Origin: an uncultured Variovorax sp.
GTDB lineage: Bacteria > Pseudomonadota > Gammaproteobacteria > Burkholderiales > Burkholderiaceae
DNA: 19,886 nucleotides
Reading direction: 5' to 3'
Assembly: GCA_946478645.1 (NCBI GenBank)
Contig: CAMLCW010000048.1
Location: 1-19,886, forward strand
Below the pieces are notes generated by a model. It saw only the letters and a list, made by a program, of their open reading frames with translations, ran no database searches and was not told where the DNA came from. Position 1 is the stretch's first letter; each line of letters starts with the position of its first letter. Shown piece after piece: positions 1-8,489 of this stretch. Position numbers and translations under genes: made by a program.

Positions 1-527
1 CCTTCCTGTGCCGCCAGACCGACTTCATCCGCGCGGTGGCGCAGTCGGGCAAGCCGGTGAACATCAAGAAGGGGCAGTTCCTCGCGCCGCACGACATGAA
101 GAACGTGATCGACAAGGCGCGCGCGGCAGCCAAGGAAGCCGGCCTCGACGAAGACAGCTTCATGGCCTGCGAACGCGGTGCGAGCTTCGGCTACAACAAT
201 CTCGTGTCGGACATGCGCTCGCTCGCGATCATGCGCGAGACCGGCGCCCCCGTGGTGTTCGACGCCACCCACTCGGTGCAGTTGCCGGGCGGCCAGGGCA
301 CGAGTTCGGGCGGCCAGCGCGAGATGGTGCCGGTGCTGTCGCGCGCGGCCGTGGCCGTGGGCGTGGCGGGCCTGTTCATGGAGACGCATCCCGACCCCGC
401 CAAGGCATTGAGCGACGGCCCCAACGCGGTGCCGCTCAAGCACATGAAGGCCCTGCTCGAGACGCTGCAGGCGCTCGACCGGGTCACGAAGAAGAACGCT
501 TTTCTAGAGGACATCTTTCAATCATGA
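1..527 (+). CDS. kdsA: 3-deoxy-8-phosphooctulonate synthase, C-terminal part (cut by window start)
   Basis: This cytoplasmic enzyme condenses phosphoenolpyruvate with arabinose 5-phosphate to make KDO-8-phosphate for the lipid A inner core. The open frame is already running at base 3, with [20 protein letters not shown] as the first residues, so the start lies upstream. About 174 of the usual ~280-285 residues are present. Recognisable family blocks are [22 protein letters not shown], the [12 protein letters not shown] strand, and the [19 protein letters not shown] segment near the end, which carries substrate- and metal-binding residues in this family. The stop codon overlaps the start of the next gene (ATGA). 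kdsA upstream of eno and ftsB is the common betaproteobacterial order, so this is very likely the housekeeping copy. The missing N-terminus cannot be judged here. Confidence 0.96.
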   Translation, partial: FLCRQTDFIRAVAQSGKPVNIKKGQFLAPHDMKNVIDKARAAAKEAGLDEDSFMACERGASFGYNNLVSDMRSLAIMRETGAPVVFDATHSVQLPGGQGTSSGGQREMVPVLSRAAVAVGVAGLFMETHPDPAKALSDGPNAVPLKHMKALLETLQALDRVTKKNAFLEDIFQS

Positions 528-814
528 GCAGTGGTTACGTCATCGCCCAGGTCGAGGTCACCAACCCGACGCAGTACGAGGAATACAAGAAGTGGTCGAG
601 CGCGGCAATGCAGGCGCACGGCGCCGAGGTGTGCGTGCGCGGCGGCCAGGTCGAGGTGCTCGAGGGCGACTGGGCGCCGTCGCGCATCGTGATCCTGAAG
701 TTCCCGAGTTTCGAGAAGGCCAAGGCCTTCTATGAAACGCCCGAGTACCTCAAGGCGCGCGAGGCGCGCGCCGGCGCGGCCGTGATGCGCATGGTCGCCG
801 TCGAAGGCTTGTGA
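524..814 (+). CDS. DUF1330 family small protein
   Basis: A 96-residue protein that looks like a single ferredoxin-like alpha/beta dimeric barrel domain of the DUF1330 family. Recognisable features are the N-terminal strand [20 protein letters not shown], the middle strand in the [21 protein letters not shown] region, and the helix [20 protein letters not shown] typical of the family. The biochemical role of the family is not established. The ATG at 524 overlaps the kdsA stop codon by four bases (ATGA), which argues for translational coupling, and enolase follows 45 bases later. A longer reading of this frame from base 8 only runs out of frame across kdsA and is not real. It is cytoplasmic, with no signal peptide or membrane segment. 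Confidence 0.9.
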   Translation: MSSGYVIAQVEVTNPTQYEEYKKWSSAAMQAHGAEVCVRGGQVEVLEGDWAPSRIVILKFPSFEKAKAFYETPEYLKAREARAGAAVMRMVAVEGL

Positions 815-826
815 TCGATCCCCTGA

Positions 827-2143
<1,317 letters not shown>

Positions 2144-2161
2144 CGCCCATAGCCGGCGGCA

Positions 2162-2440
2162 ATGCGCTCGCGCCTCGCTCCACCCATCGTGCTGCTGCTG
2201 CTGCTGGTCATCCTGCAGTGGCAGCTGTGGAGCGGGCGCGGGAGTGTCCCCGAGGTCACGCAGCTGCAGGAGCGGCTCACGGCCCAGCACGACGCGAATG
2301 CCAAGGCCGCCGTGGCCAACGATCGGCTCGCCTCCGAGGTCAACGACCTCAAGGTCGGCCTTGAGATGGTCGAGGAGCGCGCACGGCAGGAGCTCGGCAT
2401 GGTGAAGCCGAACGAAGTGTTCGTGCAGATCACCAAGTGA
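2162..2440 (+). CDS. ftsB: Cell division protein FtsB
   Basis: A small bitopic inner-membrane protein of the FtsQ-FtsL-FtsB divisome subcomplex, which signals septal peptidoglycan synthesis. At 92 residues it matches the family. A short positive N-terminus (MRSR) is followed by one transmembrane helix at about residues 8-24, rich in leucine and encoded by a short (GCT)n run. A periplasmic coiled coil follows at about 32-72. The conserved end ERARQELGMVKPNEVFVQ is the family's most recognisable block. The position directly after eno is the usual context. The protein stops shortly after the conserved block, without the longer tail of some homologues. Confidence 0.95.
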   Translation: MRSRLAPPIVLLLLLVILQWQLWSGRGSVPEVTQLQERLTAQHDANAKAAVANDRLASEVNDLKVGLEMVEERARQELGMVKPNEVFVQITK

Positions 2441-2474
2441 ACATGGCGCGCGCGCCCCGCGGCGTCCCCTGCTG

Positions 2475-3098
2475 ATGCCCGAGTTCTTCTCGGCCCCCGC
2501 TTTCGCGCTCTGGGGCGCCCCCGTCAGCTGGCTCGAACTCGTGGCCGCCGTGCTCGCGCTGGCGATGGTCGGCTGCAACATGCGCGAGATCCACTGGGGC
2601 TGGCCGCTGGCGATCGCCAGTTCGCTGCTCTACGTGGCGGTGTTCGCCGAGGCGCGCATCTACGGCGACGCCTCGCTCCAGGTGTTCTTCGCGGCGGTCG
2701 CGTTCTGGGGCTGGTTCCAGTGGCTGCGCGGCCACCGCGCCGACGGCAGCGCGCTGCGCGTGAGCCGGCTCTCGCCGCGCGGCATCGCGCTGGCGCTCGC
2801 GGCCTGCGCGATCGCGTGGCCTGCGGTGGCGCTCTTCCTCGGCCGCTTCACCGATTCCGACGTGCCTTGGTGGGACGGCTTCGCAACCGGGCTCAGCCTC
2901 GTGGGCCAGTTCCTGCTCGGGCGCAAGTTCATCGAGAACTGGCTGGTCTGGCTCGCTGTCAATGTGGTGAGCGTGGGCCTCTTCATCCACAAGGGCCTCT
3001 GGCTCACGGTCGGGCTCTACGCGGTGTTCGCGATCCTCAGCGTGGCCGGCTTCCTGGCCTGGCGCGCGCGCATGCCCGCCGGGGCCGCGCGCGCATGA
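2475..3098 (+). CDS. pnuC: Nicotinamide riboside transporter PnuC
   Basis: An integral inner-membrane facilitator that takes up nicotinamide riboside for NAD salvage. The 207-residue protein is almost wholly hydrophobic, with about seven membrane helices. It carries the PnuC hallmarks: SWLELVAAVLALAMVGCNMR at the N-terminus, a WGWPLAIASSLLY helix, a WGWFQWLRG tryptophan cluster thought to line the substrate site, and a closing ENWLVWLAVNVVSVGLFIHKGLWL helix pair. The downstream kinase gene starts inside the pnuC stop codon (ATGA, 3095-3098). This fits the known mechanism, in which uptake is driven by phosphorylation of the riboside in the cytoplasm. The start was taken at the first ATG that keeps the N-terminal helix. 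There is no strong Shine-Dalgarno sequence, and the gap to ftsB is only 34 bases, so it may be co-transcribed. Confidence 0.93.
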   Translation: MPEFFSAPAFALWGAPVSWLELVAAVLALAMVGCNMREIHWGWPLAIASSLLYVAVFAEARIYGDASLQVFFAAVAFWGWFQWLRGHRADGSALRVSRLSPRGIALALAACAIAWPAVALFLGRFTDSDVPWWDGFATGLSLVGQFLLGRKFIENWLVWLAVNVVSVGLFIHKGLWLTVGLYAVFAILSVAGFLAWRARMPAGAARA

Positions 3099-3802
3099 CG
3101 CCCGTGCTGCCCCTCGGCTGCGTGATTGCGCTGGTGGGCGCCGAAAGCACCGGCAAGACCGAACTCGCCCAAGCGCTCGCGCATCGACTGCAGGCGCGCG
3201 GCACGGCCGCGACCTTCGTGGGCGAATACCTGCGCGAATGGTGCGAGCGCGAAGGCCGCACCCCGCGGCCCGACGAACAGCGCGCCATCGCCGACGAGCA
3301 GACCCGCCGCATCGAGGCCGCGGCAGCGTGCGGCGTCGTGGTGGCCGACACCACGGCGCTCATGACGGCCGTCTACAGCGAGCAGCTGTTCGGCGACACC
3401 TCGCTCTACCCCGACGCCCTCGCCGCCCAGCGCCGCTCGGCGATCACGCTGCTCACTGCGCTCGACATTCCCTGGGTGGCCGACGCGCTGCGCGACGGCG
3501 ACCACGCGCGAGAGCCCACCGACAGGCTGCTGCGCGCGGCGCTGTCGGGCGCCGGGCTGTCGTTCGCGGTGGTCCATGGCAGCGGCGGCGAAAGGCTCGC
3601 CAATGCCTGGAATGCCATCCTCGGCGTGGCCGGCCGCGAAGCGCCCGCCGGCATGCGTGAACCGGCCGCAACCCGATCCGCCCGCTGGTCATGGTCGTGC
3701 GACAAGTGCTCCGACCCCGAATGCGAGCACCGCCTCTTCAGCGAACTGCTCGAACGCCGCGACGGTCCGCCCTCACCCCCTCGAACCCCGGAGAACCGAT
3801 GA
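3095..3802 (+). CDS. NadR-type ribosylnicotinamide kinase (ATPase) with Cys/His tail
   Basis: A 235-residue P-loop protein matching the C-terminal kinase domain of NadR, predicted to phosphorylate nicotinamide riboside to NMN in the cytoplasm. Visible motifs are the Walker A GAESTGKT (15-22), the FVGEYLREWCE segment, VVVADTTALMTAVYSEQLFGD as the Walker-B-like region, and IPWVADALRDGDHAR, closely resembling the NadR substrate/lid motif. There is no adenylyltransferase domain and no helix-turn-helix, unlike enterobacterial NadR. The ATGA overlap with pnuC supports the role: transporter and trapping kinase made together. An oddity is the 40-residue C-terminal extension with C202-x2-C205-x4-C210-x-H212, a possible metal site, followed by a Pro/Arg-rich end. 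The kinase assignment rests on motifs and context; exact substrate preference is inferred. Confidence 0.87.
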   Translation: MTPVLPLGCVIALVGAESTGKTELAQALAHRLQARGTAATFVGEYLREWCEREGRTPRPDEQRAIADEQTRRIEAAAACGVVVADTTALMTAVYSEQLFGDTSLYPDALAAQRRSAITLLTALDIPWVADALRDGDHAREPTDRLLRAALSGAGLSFAVVHGSGGERLANAWNAILGVAGREAPAGMREPAATRSARWSWSCDKCSDPECEHRLFSELLERRDGPPSPPRTPENR

Positions 3803-4761
3803 TGTCCCCACGCATTCCTCGCGTCCTGCTGCTGGCTGCATGGCTGGCCACGAGCGCCGCCACCGCGGCCCCCGTCGCCGCCACGGTGGAAAACGGCACC
3901 ACGCCCACCGCCTGCGCGGAAGAGGACAACGTCTCGCTGGTGCTGCGCGGCGAAGGCATCCGCCGCCTGCGCATCGAGGCGCTGCAGCCGGCCTATCTCG
4001 ACAGCATCCGTACCGACACGACCGCGCCCGACTTCTCGAACTGCAACTTCGACGGCGGCGCCCATCCCACCGATCCCGCGCACAAATTCAAGCCGCGCAC
4101 CGTGGTGCTGCACGAAGACGCACAGTGGCGCATCGTCGGCATGACGCTGCCCAGCTTCTGGCGGCCGCAACAGGTGCCGGTGCGCGTCGGTGCGCGCAAG
4201 GACCGCGGCTTCCACCTGCTGCAGGTCTTCCGCATGGAAGAAGGCAAGGCGCTGGAGGCGATGGTGCTCTACCCGGCCGACGGCTACTGGCGCATCAAGC
4301 CGCTGCCCGAGGCGCGCTTCGGCGACGGCGTGTACGGCTCCTCGTTCCTGCTGGGCCCGGTCGAGCAGGCCGGGCGGCCGGTGGTGGACATCGCGTCGAT
4401 CCGCATCGTGCCCGAGCCGCTGTCGATCCACCTGCGCTTCACGCGCGGCGGCAGCGCGGTGGTCAAGGCGAGCGAGATCAGCCGCGCGCGCACCGCGCTC
4501 GACGTGCGGCTTTCGTCACCGACCGCGAAGGTGCGCCCGTTCGCAGTGCTGCGCTCGATGTACGTCGCGCCCGACAATGCCGACGTGAGCGAAGTGCGCT
4601 GGCAGCCGTCACCCGACGCTGCCGAGCAGGCGCTGCCGCTGCCCGAGGTGAAGACGCTCGACGCGACGCAGTTCCGCTTCGGGCGCAGCCTGCCCTCGAA
4701 GCACAACACCAGCGCGCCCGACATCCTGTTCGGCGGTTTCGACGAGGCGCCCGCGCGCTGA
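3802..4761 (+). CDS. Exported protein of unknown function
   Basis: I do not recognise a family. The 319-residue product begins with a typical Sec signal peptide: a positive start, a LLLAAWLATSAATAAP core, and likely cleavage around residue 23-25. The rest is soluble and strand-rich, with only two mature cysteines, in TACAEED and SNCNFDGG, which could form a disulfide. No lipobox, membrane segment or repeat is seen. Two adjacent ATGs exist at 3799 and 3802. The GGAGA at 3790-3794 sits 4 bases from the first and 7 from the second, favouring 3802. Either one overlaps the stop of the kinase gene, so translation is probably coupled to the pnuC-kinase pair. A periplasmic role connected with that uptake is conceivable but only inferred. 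It is convergent with the araC-type gene, 16 bases away. Confidence 0.8.
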   Translation: MSPRIPRVLLLAAWLATSAATAAPVAATVENGTTPTACAEEDNVSLVLRGEGIRRLRIEALQPAYLDSIRTDTTAPDFSNCNFDGGAHPTDPAHKFKPRTVVLHEDAQWRIVGMTLPSFWRPQQVPVRVGARKDRGFHLLQVFRMEEGKALEAMVLYPADGYWRIKPLPEARFGDGVYGSSFLLGPVEQAGRPVVDIASIRIVPEPLSIHLRFTRGGSAVVKASEISRARTALDVRLSSPTAKVRPFAVLRSMYVAPDNADVSEVRWQPSPDAAEQALPLPEVKTLDATQFRFGRSLPSKHNTSAPDILFGGFDEAPAR

Positions 4762-4777
4762 GCCGCGGCGCTGGCAT

Positions 4778-5653
4778 CTAGCGCGCGCGCCGCACCTCGC
4801 CCGGCGTGGCGCCGAGCACGCGGCGCATGCAGCGCGCCATGTGACTCTGGTGCGAGAAGCCGCTCTCCAGCGCGACCAGGCTCACGGGCATTTCGCTCGT
4901 CAGCAGCAGGCTGCGCGCGCGGTCGACGCGGTGATGCACCACGTATTCGTGCACCGGCAGTCCGGTGGAGCGCTTGAACTGCGTCTTCAGATGCGAGGCG
5001 CTGAGGCCCGCCACCCCGGCCAGCGTGGCGAGCGACAGGTCGCCGTCGAGGTGGGCTTCGATGTAAGCGGTGACGCGCTGGAGCTGCAGGCGCGTCAGGC
5101 CCTGCGCGGCAGCCGGCTGCGCGCGCACCGGACCGGCTGAGACCAGCTGCACCGCGAGTGCGGTGCCGAGGCTGTCGGTGTAGAGCCGGCCGTTCGGAAA
5201 GCCCGCGCGGCGTTCGGCGTCGAGCGCCCAGGCGATGTGCTCGATCTGCGGATCGCGGAACTGGTGGCGCTCATCCAGGCGTGCACGCTCGGCCGGCAGC
5301 CCCATCTCTTCGGCCGTGCGCTCGAGCAGCGCCGGCGCCATGCGCACCACGACCGAGGTGCTCGGCGATGCCTCGTGCCAGACGTCGCTGCTGCCGGCCG
5401 GCAGGATGTCGAGGTCGCCGCGCGTGTAGACGAAGCGGTGGTACTGGCAAGCGCCCGCGACCGGTGCGCCGGCATGCAGTTTGATGCGATGGTCGGGCAG
5501 CGCCTCGTAGGCGACCTCGCCGCCGGGCGTCTGCCGCAGGTCCACGCGCAGCCCGCCCGCGCGCGGCGGCGCGGCAAAGCCGTCGTCCGGCAGCACCACG
5601 TCGGACGCAAGGCCCGCACCGTGGAAGTCGGTGTCCAGGTCGGTATCGCTCAT
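4778..5653 (-). CDS. AraC-family transcriptional regulator
   Basis: A 291-residue regulator with the AraC/XylS layout. The N-terminal half (about 1-180) is a cupin-like sensor region, with the strand pattern [20 protein letters not shown] and [16 protein letters not shown]. The C-terminal double helix-turn-helix covers about 193-291. The first HTH is [20 protein letters not shown] and the second is in the [20 protein letters not shown] segment, ending ATPGEVRR. The start used is the ATG at 5653; an in-frame ATG at 5689 would add 12 residues, and neither has a clear ribosome site. The gene diverges from the dehydrogenase pair at 5759, and the gap carries an inverted repeat, so it probably regulates that pair and itself. 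The ligand is unknown. Confidence 0.93.
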   Translation of the reverse strand: MSDTDLDTDFHGAGLASDVVLPDDGFAAPPRAGGLRVDLRQTPGGEVAYEALPDHRIKLHAGAPVAGACQYHRFVYTRGDLDILPAGSSDVWHEASPSTSVVVRMAPALLERTAEEMGLPAERARLDERHQFRDPQIEHIAWALDAERRAGFPNGRLYTDSLGTALAVQLVSAGPVRAQPAAAQGLTRLQLQRVTAYIEAHLDGDLSLATLAGVAGLSASHLKTQFKRSTGLPVHEYVVHHRVDRARSLLLTSEMPVSLVALESGFSHQSHMARCMRRVLGATPGEVRRAR

Positions 5654-5687
5654 CGAAACATTATCGGCCGCGGCCACGGCGCATGTC

Positions 5688-5717
5688 ATCGGCCGTTTGT
5701 GCTCGCGCACGGCCGAT
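5688..5717. promoter_or_regulatory. Inverted repeat, putative AraC-type operator
   Basis: ATCGGCCGT (5688-5696) and ACGGCCGAT (5709-5717) form perfect 9-base arms around a 12-base spacer, within the 105-base divergent gap between the AraC-family gene and the short-chain dehydrogenase gene. A third copy of the core, ATCGGCCG at 5663-5670, lies 25 bases from the first arm in direct orientation. AraC-family proteins often bind repeated half-sites of this kind. No convincing -10/-35 pair was recognised here. Confidence 0.5.
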
Positions 5718-5758
5718 CGTGCGCGACGGCCGGCGACGCGATGCCGATCATCGCAGCC

Positions 5759-6556
5759 ATGAACTCCACGACAACCAACCCACCCTCCTCCCTCGCGCCC
5801 TACGCCGGCAAGAAGGCCCTCATCACCGGCGGCACCATCGGCATGGGCCTCGCCACCGCGCAGGCGCTCATCGACGGCGGGGCCGAGGTGCTCGTCACCG
5901 GCCGCAATCCGCACAACCTCGAGGCCGCGCGGCGCGCGCTCGGCCCGCGCGCCCACGTCGTGGCATCGGACACGGCCTCGCTGGCCGACATCGACGCGCT
6001 CGCGGCGCTGGCACGCGAAAAGCTCGGCCGCATCGACCTGCTGCACATCAACGCGGGCATCTCGGCGCTGGAGCCCTTCGAGCAGGTGAGCGAAGCCGGC
6101 TACGACACGGCGTTCGCGGTCAACACCAAGGGCCCCTTCTTCACGGTGCAGCGCCTGGCGCCGCTGATGCCCGCGGGCGGCGCGATCGTCTTCACCTCGT
6201 CGATCGCCGACCAGGGCGGCATGCATGGGTTGAGCGTCTACAGCGCCACCAAGGCGGCGCTGCGCTCGCTGGCCTCGGGCTTCGCGGCCGAACTCGTGGG
6301 GCGCGGCATCCGCGTCAATGTCGTGAGCCCGGGCTTCATCGACACGCCGACGCTCGGCGTGACCGGCGCCAGCGCCGCCGAGCGCGCCGAATTCATGCGC
6401 CTGGGCGATGCGATCACGCCGATGCGCCGGCATGGCAGCGCCGAAGAGGTGGCGCGCGCCGTGCTGTTCCTCGCCTTCGAGGCCACCTTCACCACGGGCG
6501 CACGGCTCACGGTGGACGGCGGGCTCGGCCAGAACCTCACGCTGGCGCCCGCCTGA
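5759..6556 (+). CDS. SDR-family NAD(P)-dependent oxidoreductase
   Basis: A 265-residue classical short-chain dehydrogenase; substrate unknown. The Rossmann glycine motif TGGTIGMG sits at 23-30, and an Arg in VTGRN after the second strand hints at NADP(H) preference. The HINAG motif is at 96-100 and the active-site Asn is in VNTKG (122). The catalytic Ser is in FTSSIAD (147/148), with Tyr161 and Lys165 in [14 protein letters not shown] segment and a C-terminal TVDGGLGQN complete the fold. The catalytic tetrad is intact. An alternative in-frame ATG at 5741 would add six residues; neither start has a good ribosome site. It diverges from the AraC-type regulator and is followed after 29 bases by a second oxidoreductase, so the two are likely one transcription unit. 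Confidence 0.94.
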   Translation: MNSTTTNPPSSLAPYAGKKALITGGTIGMGLATAQALIDGGAEVLVTGRNPHNLEAARRALGPRAHVVASDTASLADIDALAALAREKLGRIDLLHINAGISALEPFEQVSEAGYDTAFAVNTKGPFFTVQRLAPLMPAGGAIVFTSSIADQGGMHGLSVYSATKAALRSLASGFAAELVGRGIRVNVVSPGFIDTPTLGVTGASAAERAEFMRLGDAITPMRRHGSAEEVARAVLFLAFEATFTTGARLTVDGGLGQNLTLAPA

Positions 6557-6585
6557 GCCTGTCCACTCGCAGAAAGAAGATGCAC

Positions 6586-7449
6586 ATGACCGACGTTTCC
6601 CTCATCGGCCTCGGCCCCATGGGCGTGGCGCTCGCGCGCGCGCTGCAATCGAAGTTCAGCCTCACGCTGTGGAACCGCACCGCGTCGCGCGCGCAGCCGC
6701 TCTTGAACCAGGGCACGCAGCTCGCACCCGATGCGCGCGCGGCGGTCGAACCCAGCCCGGTGGTGCTGGTCTGCGTGGCCGACTACGCAGCAAGCCGCGC
6801 GATCCTCGCCGCGCCCGGCATGGCCGAGGCGCTGCGCGGCAAGCTGCTGGTGCAACTGAGCACCGGCACGCCGCAGGACGCGCGCGATGCCTGGGCCGCC
6901 GCCAACGGCTACGCCTACCTCGACGGCGCCCTGCTCGCCACGCCGAGCCAGATCGGCCGGTCCGACACGCCGCTGTTCGTCTCGGGCGAGGCCCGCGCGC
7001 TCGCGGCGGCGCGGCCGGTGCTCGAAACCATCGCGGGCAACATCCTCTACATGGGCGAGCCGATCGGCAACGCGGCCGCCTGGGACCTGGCAACGCTCTC
7101 GTGCATGTTCGGTGCGATGAGCGGCTTCTTCCATGGCGCGCGCATCTGCGAATCGGAGGGGCTGCGCGTGGACGAGTTCGCGCGCATGATCGGCGCGATC
7201 TCGCCGGTGCTTGGCGAGATGATCCGATCGGAAGGCGAGGACATCCACGCCAACCGCTTCGGCGAACCCGAAAGCTCGATGGCGACCTGCGCCGGCTCGG
7301 GCCGCCTGTTCGTGAAGCAGGCGCGCGAGGCGAAGCTCGACACCAGCTTCCCGGACTTTCTCATGCGCCTGTTCGAGCGTGCGCTCGATGCCGGCCTGGC
7401 GAACGAGCGCCTGGCCGCGATGGTGAAAGTGCTGCGCCAGCCGGCGTGA
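6586..7449 (+). CDS. NAD(P)-binding beta-hydroxyacid dehydrogenase / imine-reductase-like protein
   Basis: A 287-residue two-domain oxidoreductase. The N-terminal Rossmann domain opens with IGLGPMG (7-13) and has WNRT after the second strand, the usual NADP-preferring signature. A helical C-terminal domain follows the linker at about residue 160. The segment GEPIGNAAAWDLATLSCMFG replaces the usual catalytic GxxGxGxxxK block: the expected lysine of true hydroxyisobutyrate dehydrogenases is not seen, a hallmark of imine-reductase-type members. The reaction is therefore probably reduction of a C=N or C=O bond rather than hydroxyacid oxidation; this is inference. The start at 6586 is preferred because AAGAAG (6574-6579) lies 6 bases upstream; an ATG at 6580 would add two residues. 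It is convergent with hslO, 11 bases away. Confidence 0.9.
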   Translation: MTDVSLIGLGPMGVALARALQSKFSLTLWNRTASRAQPLLNQGTQLAPDARAAVEPSPVVLVCVADYAASRAILAAPGMAEALRGKLLVQLSTGTPQDARDAWAAANGYAYLDGALLATPSQIGRSDTPLFVSGEARALAAARPVLETIAGNILYMGEPIGNAAAWDLATLSCMFGAMSGFFHGARICESEGLRVDEFARMIGAISPVLGEMIRSEGEDIHANRFGEPESSMATCAGSGRLFVKQAREAKLDTSFPDFLMRLFERALDAGLANERLAAMVKVLRQPA

Positions 7450-7460
7450 GGAAGAAAGGG

Positions 7461-8459
7461 CTACTGGACCACCGAGCTGCCTGGCATCTGGTCGCCGGCC
7501 GGCTTGAAGAGCTGTGCGGCATCGACCGCATCGAAGCGGTACTGCTTGCCGCAGAAATCGCAGCCGACCTCGATGTCGCCGCGCTCGGCAAGGATCTCCT
7601 CGGCCTCCTGCACGCCGAGCCCGCGGATCATCTGGGCCACGCGCTCGCGCCCGCAGGTGCAGGCGAAATGCGGCCCGGCCGGGCCGGCCTGCGGCTCGAA
7701 GCGCAGCAGCTTCTCTTCCCAGAACAGGCGCCGCAGGATGGTCTCGATGTCGAGCGTGAGCAGTTCGTCGCGCGTGAGGCTCGAAGCGAGGATCGCGATG
7801 CGGTTGTAGTCCTCGTTGCGCCCGATCTGGTCTTCGTTGGCCTCGCCGTGGTCCTTGCCGGAGGTTCCTTCGAGGTTGCCCTCCCCTTTCACCGGCAGGC
7901 GCTGGATCAGCAGGCCCGCGGCCACCTTGTCGTCGGCCGCGAGCACCAGCGTGGTGTCGAGCTGCTCGCTCTGCAGCATGTAGTGCTGCAGCACGTCGCT
8001 GAGCTTGCCGAGCTTCTCGCCGTCATCGTCGAACAGCGGCACCACGCCCTGGTAGGGGGTGGTGCCGGGCAGCTTGTCCTTGGGGTCGAGCGTGATGGCG
8101 CAGCGGCCCTTGTTGCTCACGTTGACCATCTCGGGCAGGCGCGCATCGGCCGGCAGCTCGCCGATCACCTTGGCAGTGGCGCGCAGGCTCAGGTCGGGCA
8201 TCGCCTCGGCCACCGCGACCTTGACCGGGCCGTCGCCGAAAATCTGCAGGATCAGCGCACCGTTGAACTTGATGTTGGCCTGCATCAGCGTGGCCGCGGC
8301 CGTCATCTCGCCGAGCAGTTCGGCCACGGGCGGCGGATAGGCGCCGGTGGCGGTGTTGGAGGCGCGCCGCGCCAGGATCTCCTGCCACGCGTCCGTCAGG
8401 CGCACGATCATGCCGCGCACCGGCAGGCCATCGAACAGGAATTTGTGCAGCTCGCTCAA
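7461..8459 (-). CDS. hslO: Hsp33 redox-regulated holdase chaperone
   Basis: A cytoplasmic chaperone activated by oxidation, which binds unfolding proteins during oxidative stress. The product is 332 residues, somewhat longer than the ~290 of Escherichia coli. The N-terminal domain starts LHKFLFDGLPVRGMIVRL, a strong family signature. The zinc centre is complete: C267-x-C269 (CTC) and C300-x2-C303 (CDFC), 30 residues apart, in the CXC-X27-32-CXXC range. A GLGVQEAEEIL helix lies between the pairs. The frame opens at a TTG (8457-8459) with a weak AGAAAGAA purine stretch upstream. No ATG is available before the conserved LHKFLF block, so TTG is the likely start. It lies 30 bases behind the carbonic anhydrase gene on the same strand. 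Confidence 0.95.
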   Translation of the reverse strand: MSELHKFLFDGLPVRGMIVRLTDAWQEILARRASNTATGAYPPPVAELLGEMTAAATLMQANIKFNGALILQIFGDGPVKVAVAEAMPDLSLRATAKVIGELPADARLPEMVNVSNKGRCAITLDPKDKLPGTTPYQGVVPLFDDDGEKLGKLSDVLQHYMLQSEQLDTTLVLAADDKVAAGLLIQRLPVKGEGNLEGTSGKDHGEANEDQIGRNEDYNRIAILASSLTRDELLTLDIETILRRLFWEEKLLRFEPQAGPAGPHFACTCGRERVAQMIRGLGVQEAEEILAERGDIEVGCDFCGKQYRFDAVDAAQLFKPAGDQMPGSSVVQ

Positions 8460-8489
8460 AACGGATTCTTTCTGTGGCGCCTGCGCAGG

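Noticed and set aside
2191..2206. GCT trinucleotide run in ftsB as a possible phase-variable repeat.
   Set aside because: Five units of a trinucleotide cannot shift the frame, and they simply encode the leucine-rich membrane helix.
2445..2456. Perfect palindrome GGCGCGCGCGCC between ftsB and pnuC as a terminator.
   Set aside because: No T tract follows, and alternating GC palindromes arise easily in this composition.
8480..8489. Palindrome CCTGCGCAGG after the carbonic anhydrase stop as a terminator.
   Set aside because: There is no T tract on the minus strand and hslO follows closely; at most it is a small intra-operon hairpin.
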